From Roseibaca sp. Y0-43 (GTDB taxonomy: Bacteria; Pseudomonadota; Alphaproteobacteria; Rhodobacterales; Rhodobacteraceae), in the NCBI RefSeq assembly GCF_020667835.1, contig NZ_JAFMPR010000001.1:372001-436000 (forward strand): a stretch of 64,000 bases of DNA. Reading direction: 5' to 3'. Numbering within the stretch: position 1 is the stretch's first letter; each line of letters starts with the position of its first letter. A program made the position numbers and the translations under genes. The notes beneath the pieces were generated by a model. That model searched no databases. It was not told where the DNA came from and was given only the letters and a program-made list of their open reading frames with translations. This document shows, in pieces, positions 9,888 through 17,940 of this stretch.

Positions 9888-11180
9888 ATGGCGGAGACTG
9901 AAACGGCAAAGCTGACACTCGGCGACAAGGTGATCGACCTGCCGATCATGAAACCCTCGGCCGGGCCCGACGTGATCGACATTCGCAAGCTCTATGCGCA
10001 AGGTGACGTGTTCACCTATGACCCCGGCTTCACCTCGACCGCGTCCTGTTCTTCGACCATTACCTATATCGACGGTGACAAGGGCGAGCTTCTGTATCGC
10101 GGCTACCCGATCGAGGAACTGGCCGACAAATCGCATTTCCTGGAATGCTGCTACCTGCTGCTTTACGGCGAATTGCCCAGCGCCGGCGAGCTGGAGGATT
10201 TCGAGGCCCGCATCACCCGCCACACCATGCTGCATGAACAGATGCAGTATTTCTTCCGTGGGTTCCGCCGCGATGCGCACCCGATGGCGATCATGGTCGG
10301 CGTGGTCGGTGCGATGTCGGCTTTCTACCACGACTCGACCGACATCAACGACCCGTGGCAGCGCGAAGTGGCGTCCATTCGCATGATCGCGAAAATGCCG
10401 ACGATTGCGGCTTGGGCCTATAAATACTCGGTCGGCCAGCCTTTCGTCTATCCGAAGAACAGCCTCGATTACTCGGGCAATTTCCTGCATATGTGCTTCT
10501 CTGTGCCCGCCGAGGATTATGTCGTCGATCCGATCCTGAGCCGCGCGATGGACCGGATCATGATGCTGCACGCCGATCACGAGCAGAACGCCTCGACCTC
10601 GACGGTGCGTCTGGCCTCGTCCTCGGGCGCGAACCCGTTCGCGTCGATTGCCGCTGGCATCGCCTGCCTGTGGGGTCCGGCGCATGGCGGGGCGAACCAG
10701 GCTTGCCTGGAGATGTTGCAGGAAATCGGCACGGTTGACCGCATTCCCGAATATATCGCCCGCGCCAAGGACAAGGACGATCCCTTCCGCCTGATGGGCT
10801 TTGGCCACCGCGTGTACAAGAATTTCGACCCGCGCGCGAAGGTCATGAAGCAATCCGCAGACGAGGTTCTGGGGCTGTTGGGGATCGAGAATAACGAAAC
10901 CCTGAAGGTCGCGAAGGAACTGGAAAAGATCGCGCTCGAAGACCCGTATTTCGTGGACAAGAAGCTGTATCCGAACGTGGATTTCTACTCGGGCATCATC
11001 CTCGAGGCGATGGGCTTCCCGACCTCGATGTTCACGCCGATCTTCGCGCTGTCGCGGACCGTCGGCTGGATTTCGCAGTGGAAAGAGATGATCGCCGATC
11101 CAGAGCAGAAAATCGGTCGCCCGCGCCAGCGCTACATGGGCGCGCCGCGCCGGTCCTATGTCGAGATCGAGGATCGCTGA
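9888..11180 (+). CDS. gltA: Citrate synthase (type II)
   Basis: Condenses acetyl-CoA and oxaloacetate into citrate, the entry to the TCA cycle. It has 430 residues, typical of the hexameric bacterial type II enzyme. Catalytic segments are visible: [13 protein letters not shown] (about 227-239), [11 protein letters not shown] (about 261-271) and [14 protein letters not shown] (about 304-317). The first ATG with a ribosome-binding site (GAAGGAAG) is 9888; an earlier in-frame ATG at 9858 has none. A strong hairpin terminator follows the stop. Confidence 0.97.
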   Translation: MAETETAKLTLGDKVIDLPIMKPSAGPDVIDIRKLYAQGDVFTYDPGFTSTASCSSTITYIDGDKGELLYRGYPIEELADKSHFLECCYLLLYGELPSAGELEDFEARITRHTMLHEQMQYFFRGFRRDAHPMAIMVGVVGAMSAFYHDSTDINDPWQREVASIRMIAKMPTIAAWAYKYSVGQPFVYPKNSLDYSGNFLHMCFSVPAEDYVVDPILSRAMDRIMMLHADHEQNASTSTVRLASSSGANPFASIAAGIACLWGPAHGGANQACLEMLQEIGTVDRIPEYIARAKDKDDPFRLMGFGHRVYKNFDPRAKVMKQSADEVLGLLGIENNETLKVAKELEKIALEDPYFVDKKLYPNVDFYSGIILEAMGFPTSMFTPIFALSRTVGWISQWKEMIADPEQKIGRPRQRYMGAPRRSYVEIEDR

Positions 11181-11191
11181 GATCCTGCAAG

Positions 11192-11215
11192 CGCCGCCCC
11201 AGGGGGCGGCGTTTT
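11192..11215 (+). terminator. Intrinsic terminator after gltA
   Basis: CGCCGCCC (11192-11199) and GGGCGGCG (11204-11211) form an 8-bp GC stem with loop CAGG, followed by TTTT. It lies 11 bp after the gltA stop. Confidence 0.75.
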
Positions 11216-11252
11216 GCCTTGGCATCCGCCGCCCGCCTGTTATCTGTGGCGC

Positions 11253-11963
11253 ATGATGATCGTGTTGCTCGCCCTCGCCACCCTTGCCTTTCTGCTGTCG
11301 CCTGCGCTGACAGAGCCGTTCATGGGTTATGCGCCCGGCAGCTTTCCCGTGGAACAGGTGGACCCGCCCGTACAACCTGCGGGCTACGCTTTCGCGATCT
11401 GGGGCGTGATCTATATCTGGTTGGGCGTGATGGCCGCTTATGGGGTCTGGAAGCGGCGCAGCTCTGACGCATGGGCGCGCGTGGCTTGGCCTTTGACCCT
11501 CAGCCTTGGGCCGGGGGCGGCTTGGCTTTGGGTCGCTGGCTTTGCGCCGATCACGGCCACCGTGTTGATCTTCTGGATGCTGGGCTGCGCGCTCTGGGCG
11601 CTGTTGCGCGTGCCCGCGACCGACCGCTGGCTGTTGCAAACCCCGGTCGCGCTTTACGCGGGCTGGCTGACGGCGGCGGCGCATGTATCGCTGGGCGTGG
11701 TTCTGGGCGGCTATGGCGTGCTGAGTGCAACGGGTGCGGCGGTTCTGTGCATCTTGATGGCGCTGGCGGTCGCGCTTTGGGTGCAAAGGCAACGCCCGCG
11801 CGCGCCGGAATACGGCGTGGCCGTCGGCTGGGCGCTGATCGGGATCGCGGTCGACAATGCCGACAGCAACCTGCCCGTCATGGCTCTTGCCCTGGCCGGG
11901 TTGCTGGCCGTGGTCGCCATGGCCCTGCGCAGCATTTGGAAGGGGCGCACCCATGCCGCATGA
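11253..11963 (+). CDS. Polytopic membrane protein of unknown function, tryptophan-rich
   Basis: A 236-residue inner-membrane protein with about seven hydrophobic segments, starting MMIVLLALATLAFLLSPAL. The PAGYAFAIWGVIYIWLG segment (about 44-60) recalls the FxIWxxIY pattern of TspO/MBR-like proteins, but the match is too weak to call the family. Trp and Ala are abundant, and no catalytic motif is evident. Either ATG 11253 or 11256 can be the start. Its stop overlaps the mazG start by 11 bp, so the two are translationally coupled, but nothing links their functions. Confidence 0.75.
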   Translation: MMIVLLALATLAFLLSPALTEPFMGYAPGSFPVEQVDPPVQPAGYAFAIWGVIYIWLGVMAAYGVWKRRSSDAWARVAWPLTLSLGPGAAWLWVAGFAPITATVLIFWMLGCALWALLRVPATDRWLLQTPVALYAGWLTAAAHVSLGVVLGGYGVLSATGAAVLCILMALAVALWVQRQRPRAPEYGVAVGWALIGIAVDNADSNLPVMALALAGLLAVVAMALRSIWKGRTHAA

Positions 11964-12780
11964 CCCGCTGATCTTTGCGCCTGACGGCTCTGTCACGCGC
12001 CTGCGCGCCATCATGCGCGCGCTGCGCGACCCTGAAAGCGGCTGCCCATGGGACATAGAGCAGGACTTCGCCAGCATCGCGCCTTACACGATTGAAGAAG
12101 CCTACGAGGTCGCCGACGCGATTGAAAAACAGGACTGGCCGGGCTTGCAGGGCGAATTGGGCGATCTGCTGTTGCAGGTCGTCTATCATGCGCAAATGGC
12201 AGAAGAGGCCGGGCATTTCAGCTTTGCCGACGTGGCCCGCGCGATCAGCGACAAGATGGTCGCGCGCCACCCCCATGTCTTTGGCGACGAGAGCCGCGAG
12301 AAATCGGCCGAGCAGCAGGTGCAGGACTGGGAAAAGGTCAAGGCAGCCGAACGCGCCGCCCGTGCGCAAGGCGGGGTGCTGGATGACGTGGCGCTTGGCC
12401 TGCCCGCGCTGATGCGGGCGGTGAAGCTGCAAAAGCGCGCGGCGCGCGTGGGGTTCGACTGGCCCGACACGGTGCAGGTACTGGACAAGATCGCCGAGGA
12501 AAGCGCCGAGCTGGTCGAGGCCCGAGAGACGATGACCCAAGCCGAGATCGCCGAGGAAATGGGCGATCTGCTGTTCGTCATGGCCAATCTGGCGCGGCAT
12601 CTGGACGTGGACCCGGAAGAAGCCTTGCGCGCGGCCAATGCCAAGTTCACCCGCCGTTTCCGCGCGATCGAGGCGGCGCTGGCGGCTGAAAACCGTCGGC
12701 CCGAGGATAGTGACCTGGCCGAGATGGACGCATTGTGGAACGCGGCGAAGGCGGCGGAGAAGGGCCATGCCTGTGGATGA
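11953..12780 (+). CDS. mazG: Nucleoside triphosphate pyrophosphohydrolase MazG
   Basis: Hydrolyses NTPs and dNTPs to monophosphates plus pyrophosphate, cleaning damaged nucleotides and tempering stress signalling. The 275-residue protein has the two tandem MazG domains of the E. coli type. The first has EEAYEVADAI and GELGDLLLQVVYHAQ (about 38-75). The second has EESAELVEAR and EEMGDLLFVMANLARH (about 184-220). These Glu/Asp rows bind Mg. ATG 11953 lies inside the end of the preceding membrane-protein gene, and the open frame further upstream is not conserved. The gene overlaps the next one (DUF1638) by 14 bp. Confidence 0.95.
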   Translation: MPHDPLIFAPDGSVTRLRAIMRALRDPESGCPWDIEQDFASIAPYTIEEAYEVADAIEKQDWPGLQGELGDLLLQVVYHAQMAEEAGHFSFADVARAISDKMVARHPHVFGDESREKSAEQQVQDWEKVKAAERAARAQGGVLDDVALGLPALMRAVKLQKRAARVGFDWPDTVQVLDKIAEESAELVEARETMTQAEIAEEMGDLLFVMANLARHLDVDPEEALRAANAKFTRRFRAIEAALAAENRRPEDSDLAEMDALWNAAKAAEKGHACG

Positions 12781-13402
12781 CGACACGCTTGCCAGCGACG
12801 GTCTGCGCGCCGAGGGCACGGGCCGCATTTTGCTGCTGGCCTGCGGGGCATTGGCGCGCGAGATACTGGCGCTGAAGGCCGCGAATGGCTGGGACCATAT
12901 GGACCTGCATTGCCTGCCCGCCAAGCTGCACCTGTGGCCCGATCGCATACCCGATGCCGTGGAGCGGGCCGTGCGTGAGCATCACGCACGCTACGCGCGT
13001 ATCTTCGTAGTCTATGCCGATTGCGGCACGGGCGGGTTGCTGCGGACGCGCTGCGACGCATTGGGGGTCGAGATGGTGGCAGGGCCGCATTGCTACGCGT
13101 TCTTCGAGGGGGTCGAGGCTTTTGCCGCCAAGGCCGAGGAGGAGGTGACGGCGTTTTACCTGACGGATTTCCTGGTCCGGCAATTCGACGCCTTCGTCTG
13201 GGAGCCGATGGGATTCGACCGCCACCCTGAACTGATCGCGATGATGTTCGGCAATTACACCAAGCTGATTTACCAGGCCCAGACCGACGATCCGGCCTTG
13301 GATGCGACAGCACGCGACTTTGCCGCGCGGTTGGGGCTGGCCTATGAACGGCGGTTTACCGGCTATGGGGACTTGGCGCGGGCCTTGGCTGCGCAGGCGT
13401 GA
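12767..13402 (+). CDS. DUF1638 family protein
   Basis: A 211-residue soluble protein that I recognise as DUF1638. The family is known mainly from methanogens, near corrinoid methyltransferase genes, and from some proteobacteria. No reaction is established. Conserved-looking Cys and His residues include LACGALARE (Cys26), LHCLPAKLH (Cys49), YADCGTGG (Cys86) and GPHCYAFFEG (Cys109), a pattern that could bind metal or a cofactor. The gene starts inside mazG (14-bp overlap, ribosome-binding site GGAGAAGG in the mazG coding sequence), so it is the last gene of that operon. Confidence 0.82.
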   Translation: MPVDDDTLASDGLRAEGTGRILLLACGALAREILALKAANGWDHMDLHCLPAKLHLWPDRIPDAVERAVREHHARYARIFVVYADCGTGGLLRTRCDALGVEMVAGPHCYAFFEGVEAFAAKAEEEVTAFYLTDFLVRQFDAFVWEPMGFDRHPELIAMMFGNYTKLIYQAQTDDPALDATARDFAARLGLAYERRFTGYGDLARALAAQA

Positions 13403-13424
13403 CGGGTTTCATTTGGAGGGCGTG

Positions 13425-13492
13425 ATCCAGGGGCTTTGCCCCTCTGGGCCCTGCGGGCCCACTCACCCCAGGATATTTGGGCAAGGATGAAA
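13425..13492 (+). repeat. Intergenic palindromic element of Rhodobacteraceae type
   Basis: Between the DUF1638 gene and the convergent small gene lie GGGGC-TTT-GCCCC (13430-13442) and GGGCCC-TGC-GGGCCC (13446-13460). A block reading CCCCAGGATATTTGGG (13466-13481) followed by CAAGGATGAAA comes next. I recall near-identical GGATATTTGG-plus-GATGAA blocks between genes in many Rhodobacteraceae genomes. It sits at the end of two converging transcripts and may serve as a bidirectional terminator. Only this copy is apparent in the window. Confidence 0.5.
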
Positions 13493-13735
13493 TCAGCCGC
13501 GTTTGCGGCGGCCAGAGCGGGTCGGCCTGCTGTTCAGCCCTTCGCGCAAAAGCGCCGTCATGGGGTGATCGGGCGCTTGTGCCTGATAGAGGGCCAATTG
13601 ATCGGCGAGGGCCGCGCGCGCGTCTTGCCCATCGGGCAGGCTGAGTGCCCAGTCAATGAGGATGGAGCGGCATTCCGCATCCGTGATCCCCTCTATGCGG
13701 TAGCTTTCGCGGATCAGGCCTTTGGGGTCGGTCAT
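13493..13735 (-). CDS. Small conserved-looking protein coupled to glnE
   Basis: An 80-residue cytoplasmic protein that I do not recognise by name. It is mostly helical, with an Asp-rich middle and a basic C-terminus (RPTRSGRRKRG). Its ATG overlaps the glnE stop by 3 bases (13732-13735), so it is translated as the second gene of the glnE transcript. A link to nitrogen regulation is possible from position only. Confidence 0.75.
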   Translation of the reverse strand: MTDPKGLIRESYRIEGITDAECRSILIDWALSLPDGQDARAALADQLALYQAQAPDHPMTALLREGLNSRPTRSGRRKRG

Positions 13736-16521
13736 TCTGTGGAATCCGGTTGCGAAAGAAGCTCGTCGAACAGGGCCGCGGCGGTCTGGACACGGCTATG
13801 CAGGGTCGCGGTCAGGTCATCGACGCTTTCGGCACCAGCCGCGCGCAAGATCAGCGCCTGTCCGGTTTCGCCGAGTTCCGCGAGATCGGTGATCGTGTCG
13901 GCCAGAAGCCGTCCGGTTGCCTGCATGGTCCAGCACAGGCGATAGGCGGACAGGAAGCCGTCTTGCGTGGCCTTGTCGATGATCCCCGCGCGGTGGCCTG
14001 CCTGGAATTGGGCCTCGACCCGGCGTGCATGGTGGCCTGCCGCGAGCGCGCAGAATTCCGCTGCCAGTTCGATATCCATAAGCCGTCCGGGGCCGGATTT
14101 GGCATCCCACAAGCCATGGGCGGGCTTTGCCTGCGCAAGCCGCGCGCGCATCTCGGCCACATCGGTGCGGATACGCGCGTCCTGCGCCTTGTCTGCCAGC
14201 ACCTTGCGGCGGACGGTTTCGACCGCATCGGCCAGCTCTGCGCTGCCCGCGACATGGCGCGCGCGGGTCAGGGCCAGGTGTTCCCATGTCCAAGCTTCGG
14301 TCTGCTGATACGTCTCGAAGGCGGTCAGACTGGTTGCTACCGGCCCCTGACGTCCCGAGGGCCGCAGGCGCATATCGACTTCGTAGAGGCGACCTTCGGC
14401 AGTGGGGGCGCTGATTGCCGTCAGGAAGGCTTTGGTCAGGCGGGCGTAATAGCTGCGGGCATCCAGCGGGCGGCGGCCATCGGATTGGGCGTCCGGTTCC
14501 GCGTCATAGATGACGATCAGGTCCAGGTCGGACACGGCATTCAACCGCCCCGCCCCGAGCGAGCCCATGCCCAGAACCACCGCGCCCCGCCCGGCAACCT
14601 GCCCGTGTTTGCGCGCGAAATCCGCTTGCACGACGGGCCAGAGCGCGCTCAAGACGGCCTCTGCCAAGGAGGCATATTCTGCCCCCGCCTCGAACGGGTC
14701 GATCAGCCCGCGCAGGTGGTGCACGCCGATGCGAAAATGCCATTCGCGCGCCCAAATGCGCGCAGCATCGAGTTGGCGCTCATAATCGTCGAGTTCCGCC
14801 AGCCGCGCTGCCAGATCGGCGCGCAGCGCCGCAGTGCCGGGCCACGGCGCGAAGAAATCACCGCCGATGACGGCATCGAACACCGCCGCGTTGCGCGACA
14901 GATAGGCGGCAAGCCGCGGCGCGGTCGTGCAGATGTCGACGATCAGGTCGATGAGTTGGGGGTTCGCGTCGAACAGGGAAAAAACCTGCACACCGGCGGG
15001 CAGCCCGGCAAGGAACCGGTCGAATTGCACCAAGGCGTCTTCCGGGTCGGCGGCCTTGTAAAGCTGGGTCAGCAGCTTTGGCCGCATCCGCTTGAAGATC
15101 TGCTTGGCCCGGTCAGAACGCAGCGCCGGAAAGGCGGGCCAGCCCGCGACGATGTTCTGGGCGTGGTCTGACAGCTCCGGCTCGGCGCAGGCCGCAGCCT
15201 CGGGGGCGAAGAACCCTTCCGTCAGGCCAGAGACGTCTTGCAGGCGGGCCATCAGGCGCTTGCGAAAGGCGTCGGTGTCGCCCTCGCCGCAGAAGCGGGC
15301 GATGCGGTCCATTTCCTCGGGCCGGGTGGGCAGGATTTGCGTCTGGGCGTCTTGCACCATTTGCAGGCGGTGCTCGATCTCGCGGTGCTCGATATAATGC
15401 GCGGTCAGCTTTTCGGCCACGTCCTGCGGGATCCAGCCCTTGTCGGCCAAGGCGGCCAACCCTTCGACCGTTCGGGGGCTGCGCAGGTCGGGGTCGCGTC
15501 CGCCCGCGATCAATTGGCGGGTCTGGGTGAAGAACTCGATCTCGCGAATGCCGCCTTGGCCCAGTTTCAGGTTATGGCCGTCCAGCGACAGCGCGCCGCC
15601 AAGCCCCTTGTGGGACTTGATGCGCAAGCGCATGTCATGGGCGTCCTGGATTGCCGCGAAATCAAGATGCCTGCGCCAGACAAAGGGGCGCAACCCGTCC
15701 AGAAACCGCGCCCCCGCCTCTAGATCGCCGGCACAGGGGCGCGCCTTGATATAGGCGGCGCGTTCCCATGTGCGCCCAAGGCTTTCGTAATATCGTTCCG
15801 CCGCGTCCATGGACAGGCAGACGGGCGTGACCGACGGGTCGGGGCGCAGGCGCAGGTCGGTGCGAAAGACGTAGCCCTCTTCGGTGATGTCGGACAGAAG
15901 GCCGCACATCTTGCGCGCCACCCGGATAAAGGCGGCACGGGCCTCGTGATAGTCATCGGGGGCGAAAGCGTCCTGGTCGAACAGGCAAATCAGGTCGATG
16001 TCAGACGAGTAGTTCAGCTCTCGCGCGCCCATCTTGCCCATGGCCAGCACGACCATACCCGCGCCTGTAGCGGCGTCTTCCTCGGTCTTGCCGGGCAGTT
16101 TGCGGCGGCGGATTTCCTCGGCCACCAGCGCGGTCAGGGCGGCATGGGTTGCGCGGTCAGCCAGATCGGTCAGCGCGCCGGTCACCTGGTCCAGCGACCA
16201 GACACCACCAAGATCGGCCAGCGCCGCCATGAGGGCAACACGGCGCTTGGCACGGCGCAGCCGAGAGCCGAGATCGGGCAAGGCACATGCGGACAGCCCA
16301 CGCAGTTCCGCGTCGCAGGCCCGGTCCGGCCCGTCGGAAAACGCGGTTTCCAGCCAGTCACGCTCGCGCAGCATGAGGGCTTTCAGGTAGGGGCTGCACC
16401 CGGCGGCACCAGCCAGCAAATCCGCAAGGTCGGCCGGTTGTTCTGCGAATGCGCGGCGCACCTCTTGGCCCGATTCGGGGTCATGAGGGATGGGGCAGCG
16501 GGTGATGGGACCGAATGACAT
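13732..16521 (-). CDS. glnE: Bifunctional glutamine synthetase adenylyltransferase/deadenylylase
   Basis: Adds and removes AMP on glutamine synthetase in response to PII, setting nitrogen assimilation. About 929 residues hold two nucleotidyltransferase halves joined by a helical linker. The N-terminal half (deadenylylase) has NYSSDIDLICLFD, about residues 167-179. The C-terminal half (adenylylase) has AVSDLDLIVIYD, about 659-670. I start it at ATG 16521 (MSFGPITRCPIPHDP), the form expected for the family. A GTG at 16590 would add 23 residues that look unlike a natural N-terminus. The small gene at 13493-13735 follows. Confidence 0.94.
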   Translation of the reverse strand: MSFGPITRCPIPHDPESGQEVRRAFAEQPADLADLLAGAAGCSPYLKALMLRERDWLETAFSDGPDRACDAELRGLSACALPDLGSRLRRAKRRVALMAALADLGGVWSLDQVTGALTDLADRATHAALTALVAEEIRRRKLPGKTEEDAATGAGMVVLAMGKMGARELNYSSDIDLICLFDQDAFAPDDYHEARAAFIRVARKMCGLLSDITEEGYVFRTDLRLRPDPSVTPVCLSMDAAERYYESLGRTWERAAYIKARPCAGDLEAGARFLDGLRPFVWRRHLDFAAIQDAHDMRLRIKSHKGLGGALSLDGHNLKLGQGGIREIEFFTQTRQLIAGGRDPDLRSPRTVEGLAALADKGWIPQDVAEKLTAHYIEHREIEHRLQMVQDAQTQILPTRPEEMDRIARFCGEGDTDAFRKRLMARLQDVSGLTEGFFAPEAAACAEPELSDHAQNIVAGWPAFPALRSDRAKQIFKRMRPKLLTQLYKAADPEDALVQFDRFLAGLPAGVQVFSLFDANPQLIDLIVDICTTAPRLAAYLSRNAAVFDAVIGGDFFAPWPGTAALRADLAARLAELDDYERQLDAARIWAREWHFRIGVHHLRGLIDPFEAGAEYASLAEAVLSALWPVVQADFARKHGQVAGRGAVVLGMGSLGAGRLNAVSDLDLIVIYDAEPDAQSDGRRPLDARSYYARLTKAFLTAISAPTAEGRLYEVDMRLRPSGRQGPVATSLTAFETYQQTEAWTWEHLALTRARHVAGSAELADAVETVRRKVLADKAQDARIRTDVAEMRARLAQAKPAHGLWDAKSGPGRLMDIELAAEFCALAAGHHARRVEAQFQAGHRAGIIDKATQDGFLSAYRLCWTMQATGRLLADTITDLAELGETGQALILRAAGAESVDDLTATLHSRVQTAAALFDELLSQPDSTE

Positions 16522-16608
16522 GAGCAGACCATGGCGCGAGCCTCGGCGAAGGTCAATTCGCTCTGACGGGGTGTAAATCCGTTCAAACACACGCGACGCG
16601 GCGCTAAC

Positions 16609-16640
16609 ATCGCTGCGTCATGCCGTCGCAGCGATTTTTT
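16609..16640 (+). terminator. Hairpin with T-run lacking an obvious plus-strand gene upstream
   Basis: ATCGCTGCG (16609-16617) and CGCAGCGAT (16627-16635) form a perfect 9-bp stem followed by six T. On the plus strand it looks like an intrinsic terminator, yet the only upstream gene (glnE) is on the other strand. It may end an antisense or small RNA, or act as a hairpin in the glnE leader. Confidence 0.5.
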
Positions 16641-16651
16641 CCTTGCTTAAA

Positions 16652-16672
16652 TTGGTAAGTTCATTTTACCAA
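16652..16672. promoter_or_regulatory. Operator-like inverted repeat upstream of the TRAP operon
   Basis: TTGGTAA (16652-16658) and TTACCAA (16666-16672) are a perfect 7-bp inverted repeat with 7 bp between them, in an AT-rich patch. TGGT/ACCA half-sites are typical of GntR-family (FadR-type) regulators. It lies between the divergent glnE and TRAP genes, about 150 bp before the TRAP start, so it could control either. The regulator gene is not in this window. Confidence 0.45.
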
Positions 16673-16818
16673 GACAGGGAGGGAGGCACGGCACGTTCTT
16701 TTTTTGCCCGTTTTGGCGCAAGAAAATTACCGATCAACAGACTCTCTGCTTGACCTCGTGCGCTGTCCGGGACTGGATAGCGATACAAAAAAAGCATCAA
16801 CGGTGGAGGAGAACCGAC

Positions 16819-17847
16819 ATGAAGACCTTTTTGACCACGACCGCGCTGTGCGCTGGCTTGATCGCCGGGACCGCACAGGCACAAGAAACCTGGAATATGC
16901 AATCGACCTTCCCGGGTTCGTTGACTCAGCTCGGCACCATGGGCAAGCGCGTGGCCGAACAGATCACGCAGATCACCGATGGCGAGATCGAGGTGGTCTT
17001 CCAAGAGCCCGGCGCAATCGTACCGGCATTCGAGGCATTTGACGCAGTGGGCACCGGCGCGGTGGAAGCTGGTTGGTCAAACCCAGGTTACTGGGCAGGG
17101 CGTGTGCCTGCGCTACAGCTCTTGGCGGCTGTCCCCTTCGGTCCGCAAGCTGGTGAGTATCTGGCATGGATGAAGTTCGGTGGCGGTCAGGAATTCCTGA
17201 CCGAGTTGTATGAACGTCACAACATCAAATCGCTGCCCTGCGCCGTGACCGCTCCCGAAGCGGCAGGCTGGTTCCGTGAGCCCATCAATACCCCAGAAGA
17301 CCTGCAAGGCCTGACCATGCGCTTCTTCGGTCTGGGCGCGAAGGTCATGGAAAAGATGGGCGTGTCCACGCAGCTTCTGGCCGGTGGCGACATCTTCCCG
17401 GCTCTGGAACTGGGCACCATCGACGCGACCGAGTTCTCGATGCCCGCCGTGGATCTCAGCTCGGGCTTCTATCAGGTTGCAAGCCAGTATTATTTCCCGG
17501 GCTGGCACCAGCAGTCGACCTTCTATGACCTGCTGATCAATCTCGACCTGTGGGAGAGCCTTGACGAAAGCACGCAGTTCAAAATCGAAACCGTGTGTGA
17601 CGCGAACCTTGCCTACGGTCTGGCAGAGGGTGAATACCTACAGTTCAGTGCTCTGCAAGAGTTGGTGGGGAACGGTGTCACTCTGAACACGCTTTCTGAC
17701 GAGTTGCTGACCGCTCTCGAGGCTGCCTGGATGGAAGTGGTTGCGGAAGAATCGGCCGCAGACGCAGATTTTGCCCGTGTGTATGAAAGCTACGCGGCGT
17801 TCCGTGAAAACTACAAAATCTGGGGCGACCTGGGCTTCCTGAAGTAA
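16819..17847 (+). CDS. TRAP transporter substrate-binding protein, TakP-like
   Basis: Periplasmic receptor that captures an organic acid and hands it to the membrane subunits for sodium-driven uptake. It has 342 residues and a clear signal peptide (MKTFLTTTALCAGLIAGTAQA, cleaved before QETWN). GGDIFPALELGTIDATEFS and YFPGWHQQST are features I associate with the TakP branch (2-oxo acids such as pyruvate, possibly lactate). The ATG follows GGAGGAGA. An earlier in-frame ATG at 16750 would bury the signal peptide. The gene is noticeably less GC-rich at third positions than its neighbours. Two hairpins separate it from the permease genes. Confidence 0.92.
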   Translation: MKTFLTTTALCAGLIAGTAQAQETWNMQSTFPGSLTQLGTMGKRVAEQITQITDGEIEVVFQEPGAIVPAFEAFDAVGTGAVEAGWSNPGYWAGRVPALQLLAAVPFGPQAGEYLAWMKFGGGQEFLTELYERHNIKSLPCAVTAPEAAGWFREPINTPEDLQGLTMRFFGLGAKVMEKMGVSTQLLAGGDIFPALELGTIDATEFSMPAVDLSSGFYQVASQYYFPGWHQQSTFYDLLINLDLWESLDESTQFKIETVCDANLAYGLAEGEYLQFSALQELVGNGVTLNTLSDELLTALEAAWMEVVAEESAADADFARVYESYAAFRENYKIWGDLGFLK

Positions 17848-17857
17848 CACAAGGTCT

Positions 17858-17919
17858 GACTGGCCCATACAGGGCCAGTCATGCGCCGCGCATCCTGATC
17901 GGGTTGCGCGGCCTTTTTT
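17858..17919 (+). terminator. Intercistronic double hairpin between TRAP receptor and permease genes
   Basis: First hairpin: GACTGGCCC (17858-17866) and GGGCCAGTC (17872-17880). Second: GCCGCGC (17885-17891) and GCGCGGC (17906-17912), followed by C and six T. This should stop part of the transcription and stabilise the upstream message, giving more receptor than permease, a usual arrangement for binding-protein transporters. Confidence 0.75.
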
Positions 17920-17940
17920 CAGAATTCACGGAGACGTCCG

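Noticed and set aside
9639-12077. An 812-codon open frame on the minus strand opposite gltA
   Set aside because: It is antisense to gltA and parts of the neighbouring genes, rich in Arg/His/Gln, with no recognisable domain. The sense genes are certain.
16522-16590. A 23-residue N-terminal extension of GlnE from GTG 16590
   Set aside because: ATG 16521 gives the expected MSFGPITRCPIP start; the extension looks unlike a natural N-terminus.
16750-16779. A TTGACC-N18-TGGATA promoter for the TRAP operon
   Set aside because: The -35 box is good but the -10 box is poor and the spacing long; not strong enough to list as a feature.
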